This document shows, piece after piece, positions 7,276-16,768 of a stretch of 64,000 bases of DNA. The DNA comes from Enhydrobacter aerosaccus. Its GTDB lineage: Bacteria; Pseudomonadota; Alphaproteobacteria; Reyranellales; Reyranellaceae. Within the stretch, counting starts at the first letter, position 1, and each line of letters begins with the position of its first letter. Made by a program: the position numbers and the translations under genes. Below the pieces are notes generated by a model. It worked only from the letters and a program-made list of their open reading frames with translations, was not told the DNA's origin and ran no database searches. The stretch lies in contig NZ_FUWJ01000003.1 in NCBI RefSeq assembly GCF_900167455.1, forward strand, positions 248,001 to 312,000, written 5' to 3'.

Positions 7276-9633
7276 ATGGACTATTTTCGCCGATTCACCT
7301 TTCTGTTCGCGATGCCGGCCTTCGAGCCGGACAATCTCGAAGGCGTCCGCTTCAACCAGATCGTGGACGAGATCGAGCGTTCGGGCTTCGAGGTCGTCAA
7401 GGCACGCAAGATCGAGGATGCCGAGATCGCGGTCCAGACGGATGCCGCCATCGGCTGCATGGTGGTCGACTGGGGCAAGAGGGGCCTGGAGGGCAAGACG
7501 GCCGCCTTGATCAACCTCATGCGCCGCCGCGGCCTCGACTTCCCGATCGTCTTGCTGATCCGGCGCAAGCGGTTCGAGGACCTGCCGGTCGAGGTTCTCG
7601 ACTTCATCGACGGCTATGTCTTCCTGTCGGAGGAAACGCCCGCCTTCATCGCCAAGAACCTCATCAGCCGCCTCAAGAAGTACGCCGACACGCTCAAGAC
7701 CCCGTTCTTCGGCACGTTGGTCGACTATGCCGAACAGGGCAACCAGCTGTGGACCTGTCCCGGCCACAATGGCGGCGTGTTCTACAGCCGCAGCCCGATC
7801 GGGCGCGTCTTCATGGAACATCTCGGCGAGGCCGTGTTCCGCGACGATCTCGACAATTCGGTGCTCGATCTCGGCGATTTGCTGACCCATGAAGGGCCGG
7901 CGCTCGCCGCCCAGAAGGAGGCAGCCAAGATCTTCGGGGCGGAAAAGACCTACTTCGTCCTCAACGGAACCTCGACCTCCAACAAGATCGCGCTCGGAGC
8001 CCTGGTGACCGATGGCGACCTGGTGCTGTTCGATCGCAACAACCACAAGGCGGCGCATCACGGCGCCCTGCTGATCAGCGGCGGTATTCCGGTCTATGTA
8101 CCGACGGCCCGGAATTCCTGGGGCCTGATCGGGCCGATGCGGTGGGACGCGCTGGAGGAAGAGGCGCTGCGCGAGCAGATCCGCACCCATCCGCTGGTCA
8201 AGGATCCGGAAGCCTGGCGCAAGCCGCGGCCGTTCCGCGTCGCCGTGATCGAGCAATGCACCTACGACGGCAGCATCCACAACGCCGACATGATCCTGCG
8301 ACGCATCGGCCATCTCTGCGACTACATCCTGTTCGACGAAGCCTGGGCGGGCTTCATGAAGTTCCATCCGCTCTACGCCGGGCGGTTCGCCATGGGTCTC
8401 GCGGAGCTTGGCCCCGACGCGCCGGGCATCGTCGCCACCCAGTCGACGCACAAGCAGCTCGCCAGCTTCTCGCAGGCCTCGCAGATCCACGTCAAAGACC
8501 GGCATATCACCGGCCAGAAGCGCCGCGTCGAGCATCGTCGCTTCAACGAGAGCTTTATGCAGTACGCGTCGACCTCTCCCTTCTACCCGCTGTTCGCCTC
8601 GCTCGATGTCGGCGCGCAGATGATGAAGGGTCGCTCGGGCGAGGTGCTGTGGGATGACACGATCCGGCTCGGCATCGAGCTGCGCAAGAAGATCCGCGCG
8701 ATCCGACGCGAGTTCGAGGAGAAGGAGACACGCCCCGAGCGGCGCTGGTTCTTCGACCCGTTCGTGCCCGATCGCATAGCCATCCCCGACGTCGCGCGAG
8801 ACGGCGCCGTGCACGACGTCGCCTGGGAGACAGTGAGCACCGACCAGCTGGCCACCGATCCCTCCTACTGGCAGCTCGCGCCGGGCGCCGCGTGGCATGG
8901 CTTCCCCGACATGGAGCCGGGCTTCGCCATGACCGATCCGAACAAGCTGACGCTGCTCACGCCCGGCTTCGATCGCGCCACTGGGACCTACGCCGAGCAC
9001 GGCATTCCCGCCCCGGTCGTGGCGCAGTTCCTGCGCGAGAACCGCATCGTGGCGGAGAAGAACGACCTCAATTCGCTGCTGTTCCTGCTTACGCCCGGCG
9101 TCGAGGCCAGCAAGGCCGGCACCTTGGTCAGCGGGCTGGTCGCCTTCAAGAAGCTGCACGACGACAACGCGCCGCTCGAGGAGGCGATTCCCGAGTTCTG
9201 CCGGCGACGACCGGCCCGCTATGCCGGCGTGAGGCTGCGCGATCTCTGCGCCGACATGCACCGCTTCTTCCGCAACGCCGATGTCAGTGCCCTGCAGGCG
9301 AAGCAGTTCTCGTCCCTTCATCTTCCGGAGATTGCGATGTCGCCGCACGACGCGGCGCGCTGCCTGGTGCGCAACGACGTCGACTACCTGCCGCTCGACG
9401 CCATTGTCGGCCGTATCGCGACGACGCCGTTCGTCGTCTATCCCCCCGGCATCGCCACGATCGTGCCGGGCGAGCGCCTGACCGAACGGGCCAAGCCCAT
9501 GATCGATTACCTCAAGATGTTCGAGGCGAGCTTCAATACCTTCCCCGGCTTCGAGGTCGAGATCCAGGGCGTCTACCGCGAGGTCGATGCCGACGGCCGG
9601 GTCCGGCTTTACACTTATATGGTCTCCGAATAG
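7276..9633 (+). CDS. Orn/Lys/Arg decarboxylase (PLP fold type I)
   Basis: A 785-residue protein of the bacterial amino-acid decarboxylase family (SpeC/LdcC/AdiA type). It has an N-terminal receiver-like wing domain (about residues 1-130), a PLP-dependent aspartate-aminotransferase-fold core and a C-terminal domain. The PLP lysine is Lys393 in TQSTHKQLASFSQ, and Asp354 in LFDEAWAGF should bind the pyridine nitrogen. The substrate (ornithine, lysine or arginine) cannot be decided by eye. The start chosen is the ATG at 7276 (MDYFRRFTF), as the longer reading to 7033 has no domain similarity. The acetyltransferase gene follows after 9 bp, suggesting an operon for making and modifying polyamines. 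Confidence 0.93.
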   Translation: MDYFRRFTFLFAMPAFEPDNLEGVRFNQIVDEIERSGFEVVKARKIEDAEIAVQTDAAIGCMVVDWGKRGLEGKTAALINLMRRRGLDFPIVLLIRRKRFEDLPVEVLDFIDGYVFLSEETPAFIAKNLISRLKKYADTLKTPFFGTLVDYAEQGNQLWTCPGHNGGVFYSRSPIGRVFMEHLGEAVFRDDLDNSVLDLGDLLTHEGPALAAQKEAAKIFGAEKTYFVLNGTSTSNKIALGALVTDGDLVLFDRNNHKAAHHGALLISGGIPVYVPTARNSWGLIGPMRWDALEEEALREQIRTHPLVKDPEAWRKPRPFRVAVIEQCTYDGSIHNADMILRRIGHLCDYILFDEAWAGFMKFHPLYAGRFAMGLAELGPDAPGIVATQSTHKQLASFSQASQIHVKDRHITGQKRRVEHRRFNESFMQYASTSPFYPLFASLDVGAQMMKGRSGEVLWDDTIRLGIELRKKIRAIRREFEEKETRPERRWFFDPFVPDRIAIPDVARDGAVHDVAWETVSTDQLATDPSYWQLAPGAAWHGFPDMEPGFAMTDPNKLTLLTPGFDRATGTYAEHGIPAPVVAQFLRENRIVAEKNDLNSLLFLLTPGVEASKAGTLVSGLVAFKKLHDDNAPLEEAIPEFCRRRPARYAGVRLRDLCADMHRFFRNADVSALQAKQFSSLHLPEIAMSPHDAARCLVRNDVDYLPLDAIVGRIATTPFVVYPPGIATIVPGERLTERAKPMIDYLKMFEASFNTFPGFEVEIQGVYREVDADGRVRLYTYMVSE

Positions 9634-9642
9634 AGCTTCCGC

Positions 9643-10218
9643 ATGGAAGCCAAGCCAGAGATGGAGAGCGAGCGACCCATCTTCATTCGCCCGTCACGCG
9701 ACACCGATATCGACGCCATGCTGTCGATATACCGGCGTCACATCCGGCGAGGCGTCGAAGAGGGAGCCGAAGAAAGCGGGATGCCGGAGCCCGACGATCT
9801 GCGCGAACGGCGCAAGAACATGCGCAATCGTCGACTTCCACATCTGGTGGCGGCGCAGGGCGAGGAAGTCCTGGGCTACGCCTACGCCGTCCTGTTCCGC
9901 AAACGGCCAGCCTACCGCTACACCGCCAAGCACTCGATCTACGTCCACCATGAGCATCTTGGCCGCGGGATCGGCGGCCTACTGCTGCAGGGGCTGGTCG
10001 ATGCCTGTGCCGCCGCCGGGTTCCGGCAGATGATCGGCTACATCGATGCCGACAATGCCGCGTCGCTCGGCCTTCATGAGCGGTTCGGCTTCACCAGGGT
10101 CGGTTACCTGCCGGCCGTCGCCTATCGCTACGGTCATTGGGCCGACAGCGTCATGGTGCAGCGGCCTCTCGGACCGGGATCCACGACTCCACCGCCGCCA
10201 CCTCCCATCATCCGCTAG
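9643..10218 (+). CDS. GNAT-family N-acetyltransferase
   Basis: A 191-residue protein whose domain covers about residues 12-175. The acetyl-CoA pyrophosphate-binding motif is HLGRGIGGLL (105-114), and the DADNAASLGLHERFGFTRVGY segment is typical of phosphinothricin-type GNAT enzymes. The C-terminus is proline-rich. It follows the decarboxylase with a 9-bp gap, so a polyamine or amino acid is a reasonable substrate guess, but the sequence does not show it. An ATG at codon 7 is an alternative start. Confidence 0.88.
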   Translation: MEAKPEMESERPIFIRPSRDTDIDAMLSIYRRHIRRGVEEGAEESGMPEPDDLRERRKNMRNRRLPHLVAAQGEEVLGYAYAVLFRKRPAYRYTAKHSIYVHHEHLGRGIGGLLLQGLVDACAAAGFRQMIGYIDADNAASLGLHERFGFTRVGYLPAVAYRYGHWADSVMVQRPLGPGSTTPPPPPPIIR

Positions 10219-10252
10219 CCAACATCAGCTCGGCCTTTGGCCTTCCTGCAGA

Positions 10253-11434
10253 TCAGGCGTACGGATCGGCGGCGTCGCGCATGCCGTCACCCATGAACTG
10301 GTAGGCCAGGATCACCAGGATCACCGGCACCACCGGGAACATCAGCCACCAGTTCACCGCCACCACGTTGATGTCGGTGGCCTCGTTCAGCAGCACGCCC
10401 CAGGAGGTGATCGGCGGCCGAAGCCCCAGTCCGAGGAAGCTCAGCGCGGTCTCGGCCAGGATCATGGAGGGGATGGACAGGGTCGCCGAGGCGATCAGAT
10501 GGCTCATGAAGCCGGGCAGCAGATGCCGGCCGATGATGCGGGCGGGCTTTGCCCCCATCATCTGAGCCGCGAGTGCGTAATCCTCCTCGCGCAGCGACAG
10601 CAGCTTGGAGCGCACCGCACGGCCGAGGCTCGGCCAGTCGAGCAGGGCCAGGATGAGCGTGATGCCGAAATAGATCAGCAGCGGCGACCACGTCACCGGT
10701 AGCGCGGCCGACAAGGCGAGCCACAGCGGCAGATGGGGGAAGCTCTTCAGGATCTCGGTCACGCGCTGCACCACGAGATCGACCCAGCCGCCGTAATAGC
10801 CAGCGAGGCCACCCAGGACGAGGGCGAGCGTGAATGACAGCACGATGCCGATGATGCCGATGGTGAGCGAGATGCGGGCCGCGTAGACGATGCGGCTCAG
10901 CATGTCGCGGCCGAGTCGATCGGTCCCCAGCAGGAAGAAGCTGCCATTCTCGGGTGGGCAGACGAAGTGGAATGTTCCCTCGACCAGGCCCCAGAACTCG
11001 TAGCGCTCGCCGGAGCAGAAAAACCGCAGCTTCTGCGGCTGGGAATGGTCGGGTTGGTAGACACGCTGCAGCGTGTCCATGTCGCGACCGATCTTCAGGC
11101 CATAGACGAACGGCCCCATGAACTTGCCGTCATGGAACAGATGCACGCCCTGGGGCGGCGCGAAGATATACTTGGCGTGCCGGGTATGAAGATCGTAGGG
11201 CGCGATCCATTCGCAGATCACGATCGACAGATACATCAGCGCCAGGAACGCCGCCGAGATGACCGCCGGCCGATGGCGGCGGAAGCGCCACCACATCAGC
11301 TTCCACTGGCCGGCCATGTAGTACTTTTCCTGCTCCGGCGTCAGCTTGTCGGCGACGTACGGATCCCAGGGCTCCCGGCTGACGAAATGCTGGCTCGTGG
11401 AACGCGTAGCCGGCGTGGATGTGGTGTCTGTCAT
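10253..11434 (-). CDS. Peptide-type ABC importer permease (DppC/OppC family)
   Basis: A 393-residue membrane protein. It has an OppC-type N-terminal membrane helix (about residues 57-78), an extended extracytoplasmic stretch (about 80-165), then the permease core from LLGTDRLGRDMLSRI (169-183). The cytoplasmic EAA-like loop is in EEDYALAAQMMGAKPARII. The long loop makes it larger than the usual 300 residues. It is the last gene of the minus-strand series, 7 bp after the DppB-like permease. No substrate-binding protein is encoded nearby. Confidence 0.93.
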   Translation of the reverse strand: MTDTTSTPATRSTSQHFVSREPWDPYVADKLTPEQEKYYMAGQWKLMWWRFRRHRPAVISAAFLALMYLSIVICEWIAPYDLHTRHAKYIFAPPQGVHLFHDGKFMGPFVYGLKIGRDMDTLQRVYQPDHSQPQKLRFFCSGERYEFWGLVEGTFHFVCPPENGSFFLLGTDRLGRDMLSRIVYAARISLTIGIIGIVLSFTLALVLGGLAGYYGGWVDLVVQRVTEILKSFPHLPLWLALSAALPVTWSPLLIYFGITLILALLDWPSLGRAVRSKLLSLREEDYALAAQMMGAKPARIIGRHLLPGFMSHLIASATLSIPSMILAETALSFLGLGLRPPITSWGVLLNEATDINVVAVNWWLMFPVVPVILVILAYQFMGDGMRDAADPYA

Positions 11435-11441
11435 GGCCGCC

Positions 11442-12440
11442 TCACTTCTCGCCTGCCGCGCCGAAGCGGATGCGCGGGTCGAGCGCCGCCAGCAGAAGGT
11501 CGGAGATCAGCATGCCGATCACCGTCAGCACCGCGACGAACAGCAGGAAGGTCGCGGCAAGGTTGACGTCCTGCGTCTTGAGCGCGTTCAGCAGCATCGG
11601 ACCCATGGTCGGCAACGACAGCACGACCGAGACGATCACCGATCCCGACACGACCTCGGGCAGAAGATGGCCGATATCCGCGACGAACGGATTGATGGCG
11701 TGGCGCAGCGGATATTTCACCAGCAGCTTGAAGGGCGACAGGCCCTTGGCGCGGCCGGTGACGACATACTGCTTCTGCAGCTCGTCCAGGAGGTTGGCGC
11801 GCAGCCGGCGGATCATGCCGGCCGTCCCGGATGTGCCGATTACGATCGTCGGGATCACGAGATGCTTGGCGACGGAGACGAACTTGTCCCACGACATCGG
11901 CTTCTCGATGAATTCGGGATCCATCAGGCCGCCGATCGACACGCCGAAATAGACCTTGCCCACATAGAGCAGCACCAGAGCCAGCAGGAAGTTCGGGATC
12001 GCCAGGCCGAGGAAACCAACGAAGGAAGCCGCGTAATCGCCGAACTTGTATTGGTGCGTCGCGGCGTAGACGCCGATGACGAACGATACGGTCCAGATGA
12101 AGATGATGGTGCAGCTTTCCATCACGATCGTGAGCATGAGGCGCTCGCCGATCAGATCCTTGACCGGAACGGTGTCCTGGCAGGACAGGCCGAAATCCCA
12201 GCGGAACACACCGCCGATCCAGTGGAAGAAGCGATACCAGACGGAATGATCGAGCCCGTAGAGGGCCCGCAGCTCGTCCGCGCGCGCAAGCGCATTGGCG
12301 TCGCCGCGCGACAGCAACTCGTCGATCTGCGACGTCACGCAGTCACCGGGCGGCATGTTGATGATCATGTAGACGATCAGGCTGATGACAAAGAGGGTTG
12401 GGATCATCAGCAGCAATCGGCGGGCGACGTAGTTCAGCAT
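11442..12440 (-). CDS. Peptide-type ABC importer permease (DppB/OppB family)
   Basis: A 332-residue membrane protein starting MLNYVARRLLLMIPTLFVIS, a classic DppB/OppB N-terminus. The family EAA-loop region TGRAKGLSPFKLLVKYPLRHA is near the C-terminal third. A two-cysteine periplasmic loop (GDCVTSQ, LSCQDTV) may form a disulfide. It starts 3 bp after the ATPase gene stop. The ATG at 12440 is chosen over a longer upstream reading on family grounds. Confidence 0.94.
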   Translation of the reverse strand: MLNYVARRLLLMIPTLFVISLIVYMIINMPPGDCVTSQIDELLSRGDANALARADELRALYGLDHSVWYRFFHWIGGVFRWDFGLSCQDTVPVKDLIGERLMLTIVMESCTIIFIWTVSFVIGVYAATHQYKFGDYAASFVGFLGLAIPNFLLALVLLYVGKVYFGVSIGGLMDPEFIEKPMSWDKFVSVAKHLVIPTIVIGTSGTAGMIRRLRANLLDELQKQYVVTGRAKGLSPFKLLVKYPLRHAINPFVADIGHLLPEVVSGSVIVSVVLSLPTMGPMLLNALKTQDVNLAATFLLFVAVLTVIGMLISDLLLAALDPRIRFGAAGEK

Positions 12441-12442
12441 GG

Positions 12443-14377
12443 TCAGGCCGCCTCCCTCGTCATGCGGACATAATGGCCGGGCTCGACCTCGGTCCAATAG
12501 AGCGGAGCGGTGCCGGTGTCGGTGAAGGGCGCTGGCCACTGCTTCGGATCGGAGGCCTTGCCTTCCATCAGCGCCCGCAGGTCGAGCCGCTGGTTAGGGT
12601 CGGGGATCGGGACCGCCGAGACAAGGGCCCGGGTGTAGGGATGCATCGGCTTGCGGAACAGTTCGCCCGCGGGCGCCAGCTCGACCAGCCGCCCGGCGCA
12701 CATCACCGCGATCCGGTCGGCGATATAGTCCACCACCGCCAGATTGTGGCTGATGAACAGGTAAGTGAGGCCGAGCTTCTTCTGCAGATCCTTGAGCAGA
12801 TTCAGGATCTGGGCCTGGATCGACACGTCCAGGGCCGAAACGGGCTCGTCGCAGATCACCATGTCGGGGCGCAGTGCCAGGGCGCGGGCGATGCCGATTC
12901 TCTGGCGCTGGCCGCCCGAGAAGGAGTGCGGGTAACGGCTGAGCTGCCGGCGATCGAGGCCGACCAGCTCCATCAGCTCGCCCACCATCTCGCGCCGATA
13001 GGCGTCGTCCCCAACCCTATGGATCACCAGCGGCTCGACCAGGATGTCGTAAACCGTCATGCGCGGATTGAGCGAGCCGAACGGGTCCTGGAAGATGAAC
13101 TGCAGCTTGGTGCGGAAGCGGGCGAGATCGTCACCCTCCAGCATCAAGACGTCGGTCTTGCGGCCCCAGTCGTCGAAGATCACCCGGCCGGCGCCTTCGT
13201 TGGGATCGGCGGAGACGCCGCGCATCAGCATCTTGCTGAGTGTGGTCTTGCCGCAGCCCGACTCGCCCACGAGTCCCAGACACTCGCCGCGCATCACGTC
13301 GAAGCTCACATCGTTCACGGCGCGCACGACCCGTGTCGCACCACCGCCCAGCAGCTGCTCCAGCAAGGTGTCGGCCTTGCGAATCTTGAAGGTCTTGCTG
13401 AGATGGCGGACCTTGAGAACCGGTGCCTTCGGGTTGAAGGTCGGGAGCGGCTTGGTTTCCGGCTTCTGCTGCAGCAGATGGCCGGTCGTCGCCTTGATTT
13501 CGCGAATGGGCGCGAGCCGCTCGTCCGGTTTCATGTCGAAGCGCGGCACGGCGTGCAACAAGGCCTTGAGATAGGGATGCTGCGGATCTCTGTAGATGTC
13601 GCGCAGGCCGCCCGCTTCCACCACCTTGCCGCGATACATGACCACGACATCATCGGCGACATTGGCGACCACGCCCAGATCGTGCGTGATCATCAGGAGC
13701 GCCATACCCAGTTCCTTCTGCAGATCCTTCATCAGACGCAGGATCTGGGCCTGGATGGTGACGTCGAGCGCGGTCGTGGGCTCGTCCGCGATCAGCAAGG
13801 CGGGACGGCACACCAGCGCCATGGCGATCATCGCGCGCTGGCGCAGCCCCCCGGACAGCTCGAACGGGTAGGTCCGCAATGCGCGCTTGGGATCGGGGAA
13901 ACCCACCATGCGCAGCATGGAAATGGTGATCTCGTCGATCTCGGCCCGGCTCAGCCGGCGCGACCGCCCTCCGCTGTCGCTATGCTGGCCGTGCAGCTCC
14001 ACGGCTTCGCCGATCTGATCTCCCACCGTGTGGAGCGCCGACAGCGACGTCATGGGCTCCTGGAAAATGATGGAGATCTCACCGCCGCAGATCTCGCGCA
14101 TCTCCGGTCCGTGCCGGTCGAGCTTGGCGATATCGACGACCGGCGATGCGTCGCGCGGATCCTTGAACAGGATCGAGCCGGAAGTGATCTTCGCCGGTCG
14201 AGGCAGCAGTCCCATGATGGCCTGGCTGCAGACCGACTTGCCTGATCCGGATTCGCCAACCAGTGCGACGGTACCGCCCGGCGGCATGGCGAACGAGACG
14301 TTGTCGACCGCCCGGACGATGCCCTCGTGCACGCCGAACTCGACCGTCAGGTTCTCTACTCGCAGCAGATCCTTCAT
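12443..14377 (-). CDS. Fused DppD-DppF-type ABC transporter ATPase
   Basis: A 644-residue protein with two complete peptide-transporter ATPase domains. Domain 1 has Walker A GESGSGKS (41-48), signature LSGG (174-177) and Walker B LLIADEP (194-200). Domain 2 has Walker A GESGCGKT (371-378), signature FSGGQ (486-490) and Walker B MVICDEP (506-512). Each is followed by the oligopeptide-type C-terminal extension ([24 protein letters not shown]). Its ATG overlaps the TGA of the preceding small membrane protein gene (ATGA, 14374-14377), joining the transporter to the glycan-gene series. Confidence 0.95.
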   Translation of the reverse strand: MKDLLRVENLTVEFGVHEGIVRAVDNVSFAMPPGGTVALVGESGSGKSVCSQAIMGLLPRPAKITSGSILFKDPRDASPVVDIAKLDRHGPEMREICGGEISIIFQEPMTSLSALHTVGDQIGEAVELHGQHSDSGGRSRRLSRAEIDEITISMLRMVGFPDPKRALRTYPFELSGGLRQRAMIAMALVCRPALLIADEPTTALDVTIQAQILRLMKDLQKELGMALLMITHDLGVVANVADDVVVMYRGKVVEAGGLRDIYRDPQHPYLKALLHAVPRFDMKPDERLAPIREIKATTGHLLQQKPETKPLPTFNPKAPVLKVRHLSKTFKIRKADTLLEQLLGGGATRVVRAVNDVSFDVMRGECLGLVGESGCGKTTLSKMLMRGVSADPNEGAGRVIFDDWGRKTDVLMLEGDDLARFRTKLQFIFQDPFGSLNPRMTVYDILVEPLVIHRVGDDAYRREMVGELMELVGLDRRQLSRYPHSFSGGQRQRIGIARALALRPDMVICDEPVSALDVSIQAQILNLLKDLQKKLGLTYLFISHNLAVVDYIADRIAVMCAGRLVELAPAGELFRKPMHPYTRALVSAVPIPDPNQRLDLRALMEGKASDPKQWPAPFTDTGTAPLYWTEVEPGHYVRMTREAA

Positions 14378-14880
14378 ACTGTCTCTTCCTGGCCTGCCAC
14401 GGAGATTCCCATCGACCTGAGATTGACGCGTGTTGCGTGACTGAGTTCGAGTTCGCAAGCTTCCGCCGCCTGCGCGGCACGTTCGACGATATCGTAAAAT
14501 CCATCGAGGGAGGAATCGATCTTCACGGTCCGTGCACCGGCAGATCGGATCACAAGCTGCATCCAGCCGCCCGACCTGTCCCGCTTGGTCGAATAGTAGG
14601 CGAGCTTCATGCGGTCGAGGCGCCCCCACTCGATCAAGCTGCCCCATGGACCGTCCGCTGCCAACGTGTCGCCGCTCAGCACGTAGCGCGTTTTCTGACG
14701 CAGCAGCGTGCGCACGCAGAAGAGAGCGAAGACGACGAAGCCGGACGCCAGAATCAAGCCGATCCATCGCTCGACCGGCAACAGCAACAGCGGCAACCCG
14801 CACAGCAGGCAGCCGCCGACAGCCCGTATGTAATCAGCCCACAGCGAATGGCGCGGATAGCTCAGCACCAACGAGTTCAA
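14374..14880 (-). CDS. Small membrane protein of unknown function (TTG start)
   Basis: About 168 residues with two adjacent hydrophobic segments near residues 20-60 and a soluble C-terminal half resembling a short PH-like or bacterial membrane-flanked domain. I do not recognise the family. The start is placed at TTG 14880: a strong GGGAGG sits 7 nt upstream, and the TTG overlaps the TGA of the deacetylase gene (TTGA). The stop in turn overlaps the ATG of the ABC ATPase. It is therefore translationally coupled on both sides and bridges the glycan genes and the peptide importer. Confidence 0.7.
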   Translation of the reverse strand: MNSLVLSYPRHSLWADYIRAVGGCLLCGLPLLLLPVERWIGLILASGFVVFALFCVRTLLRQKTRYVLSGDTLAADGPWGSLIEWGRLDRMKLAYYSTKRDRSGGWMQLVIRSAGARTVKIDSSLDGFYDIVERAAQAAEACELELSHATRVNLRSMGISVAGQEETV

Positions 14881-15638
14881 AGGCGCGCCTCCCGTGACGC
14901 GAAAATTTTCCGCGCCGTGCGCAGCTCGACGCCCGACGTCATTCTTGCCCTTCCCATCAAGGACCTTAGGAAATCCCAACCCCTCCCGTCCATCGCAAGA
15001 TGATGACTGAGGATGCCTACGGGCTCGCGCGAATTTCGCGCTGCCGCCAGCGCGCGGACGAGATCGGCCAAGGCCCTTTCCTCACCGACAAAGCCACGCC
15101 CGCCTTTCCAGTCGATCAGGTCGACATGTGCATTGACCTGGAGCAATCCGCGGACCGGTTCGGCACGGCGTCGATCGCCGAAGGTCGACAGGCCGACGAA
15201 GCCGATTTCCGGCAGAGTCGGCACCAGCCCCGGGGCGACCCGGTTCCACGGCGGCACCAGCACGGCCAGGGCACGCCCGGCAAAAAGTCTCTCCAGGGCG
15301 AGCCGTCCCGTTCCGAGTTCGCCCAGCACCTGCATGGCGGGTCGATGCGGACCCAATTCGCTCTTCTTGTCGGAATCGGGGGCGTGATTGGTGTGGGCGT
15401 AGCCATGCTGCAATATGTCGATCTCGGCTTCGTCCGACAGCCGGGCCGCCAACGCCGGTGTTGCCGCCGCCGGAACGACGGCCAATGCCAGCGGTACCTC
15501 GGTCTCTTGACGGAGAGCCAACAACCGATCGAGAGCAGGACTGAGGTCGACGGCATCATCGTCTCGCCACCACAGCACCGCCGTCTGCCCGCCGTCACGC
15601 CAGCGGGCGATCTCGTCGTCGAACGCTTGCCAAGTCAT
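14877..15638 (-). CDS. Polysaccharide deacetylase-family protein
   Basis: A 253-residue NodB-fold protein without a signal peptide. The catalytic/metal aspartates appear as WWRDDDAV (Asp26-28), the metal histidines as HGYAH (His78, His82), and the PPWNR motif is near residue 130. A late LSHHLAMD supplies the distal histidine. Such enzymes remove N- or O-acetyl groups from glycans. It is coupled by ATGA to the upstream glycosyltransferase (15635-15638) and by TTGA to the downstream membrane protein. With no export signal, it probably acts on a cytoplasmic glycan or glycolipid intermediate. Confidence 0.87.
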   Translation of the reverse strand: MTWQAFDDEIARWRDGGQTAVLWWRDDDAVDLSPALDRLLALRQETEVPLALAVVPAAATPALAARLSDEAEIDILQHGYAHTNHAPDSDKKSELGPHRPAMQVLGELGTGRLALERLFAGRALAVLVPPWNRVAPGLVPTLPEIGFVGLSTFGDRRRAEPVRGLLQVNAHVDLIDWKGGRGFVGEERALADLVRALAAARNSREPVGILSHHLAMDGRGWDFLRSLMGRARMTSGVELRTARKIFASREARL

Positions 15639-16768
15639 GACAGTTTCTGCCGCAAAAGCCGCACGGTCGCCTCCGCGCCACTCACATCACAAGGGGCAAA
15701 GCTTCGGATCGACGGCCCGTCAAGCGCGTTGGCAATGGCCTCGGCAAGGCGTTCCCCGGACAGCTGCTCGGCGGGCACGACCGCCACGGCGCCGCGCTCG
15801 GCCAGCAGGCGTGCCCGATCGCCTTGCTCTGTCTCGCGATCACTCGAAAAGGGAACGAGAACGGCGCGATCGGCATAGCGCAGGATGTCGATCACCGTGT
15901 TGTAACCGGCCTGGGAGATCGACAGGCTGGCATTCGACAGCAACGTCGTAAAATCGGCCCGGGCCGGCTCCACGATGATGCCATCCTCCTGCCGCAACGA
16001 CAGAAGCTCGGCCTCGGGCAGGTTGCCGCCAACGAGAAGACGCCAACGACGATTAGCCAGACGACTCAAGGGGCGGGCCGCTATCGCGGCCTTGAGCAAC
16101 GGGCCACCGACCGCGCCTCCCCCGACCGATACAATCACTTCGCCTTTCCCCGCATCGTCCGTTTTAGGCGGCGTGGCCGGGGACGCCACATAGCCGGTAT
16201 AGACGGCGCGCGCGGCAATCTGCTCCCATCCGACGAAACTCGCGGCAAAATTCGCCATGGCGGGATCCGCATGGATCAGCACCAGATCGAAGTCGGCCAG
16301 GGTCTCGATGGTTTGGGTGACGCGCGCGGGGGAGGCCGTACGGCGCACGACGTCGCGGACCGAGGAAACGATCAGCGGTCGCGGCCGCAAGTCACGTGCT
16401 GCTTCGAGGAGCGGCACCAGCTCGAAGCGCAACTGCGTGCGCCCGAACGGAAACTGCTCGGTGATGACCACAGAGGGTGTTTCCGCTTGCAGGAGGGAAA
16501 CCAGTTCCCGGGCGCGCGCCACGCGAAAGGCCTCGTCGAGCGGCGATCCGTCCAGCCGCGCCAATTCGCGCAGAGTGGCATCCCGAGCCCGAACGGGCGG
16601 AAGCTGATGCAAGCGCGCGGGCCCGAGATCGAGCGGGATCGGCGCGCCGCCAGAGACGAGCAGCACATCGAAGCCGTCTTCGGCCAAGGCACGCGCAACG
16701 ATCGCGGCGCGCCGCAGGTGACCGATGCCAAGCAGGTGCTGGACGTAGAAGAAGACCCGGCGGGTCAT
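15635..16768 (-). CDS. MurG/GT28-like glycosyltransferase
   Basis: A 377-residue GT-B-type protein. It begins VFFYVQHLLGIGHLRRA, a nucleotide-sugar GT N-terminus with the GxGH loop. The C-terminal half has VSVGGGAVGGPLL and SISQAGYNTVIDILRYADRAVLVPF, the donor-binding signature of GT28-like enzymes. It is similar in layout to the protein at 19840-21114. The start chosen is the ATG at 16768, which overlaps the phosphatase stop (ATGA). Acceptor and sugar are unknown. Confidence 0.85.
   Translation of the reverse strand: MTRRVFFYVQHLLGIGHLRRAAIVARALAEDGFDVLLVSGGAPIPLDLGPARLHQLPPVRARDATLRELARLDGSPLDEAFRVARARELVSLLQAETPSVVITEQFPFGRTQLRFELVPLLEAARDLRPRPLIVSSVRDVVRRTASPARVTQTIETLADFDLVLIHADPAMANFAASFVGWEQIAARAVYTGYVASPATPPKTDDAGKGEVIVSVGGGAVGGPLLKAAIAARPLSRLANRRWRLLVGGNLPEAELLSLRQEDGIIVEPARADFTTLLSNASLSISQAGYNTVIDILRYADRAVLVPFSSDRETEQGDRARLLAERGAVAVVPAEQLSGERLAEAIANALDGPSIRSFAPCDVSGAEATVRLLRQKLS

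Noticed and set aside
7231-9348. Long open frame of about 700 codons opposite the decarboxylase
   Set aside because: Same shadow pattern; the plus-strand gene has all PLP motifs.
12398-14245. Long open frame opposite the fused ABC ATPase
   Set aside because: Mirror of two conserved ATPase domains; no domain in the translated product.
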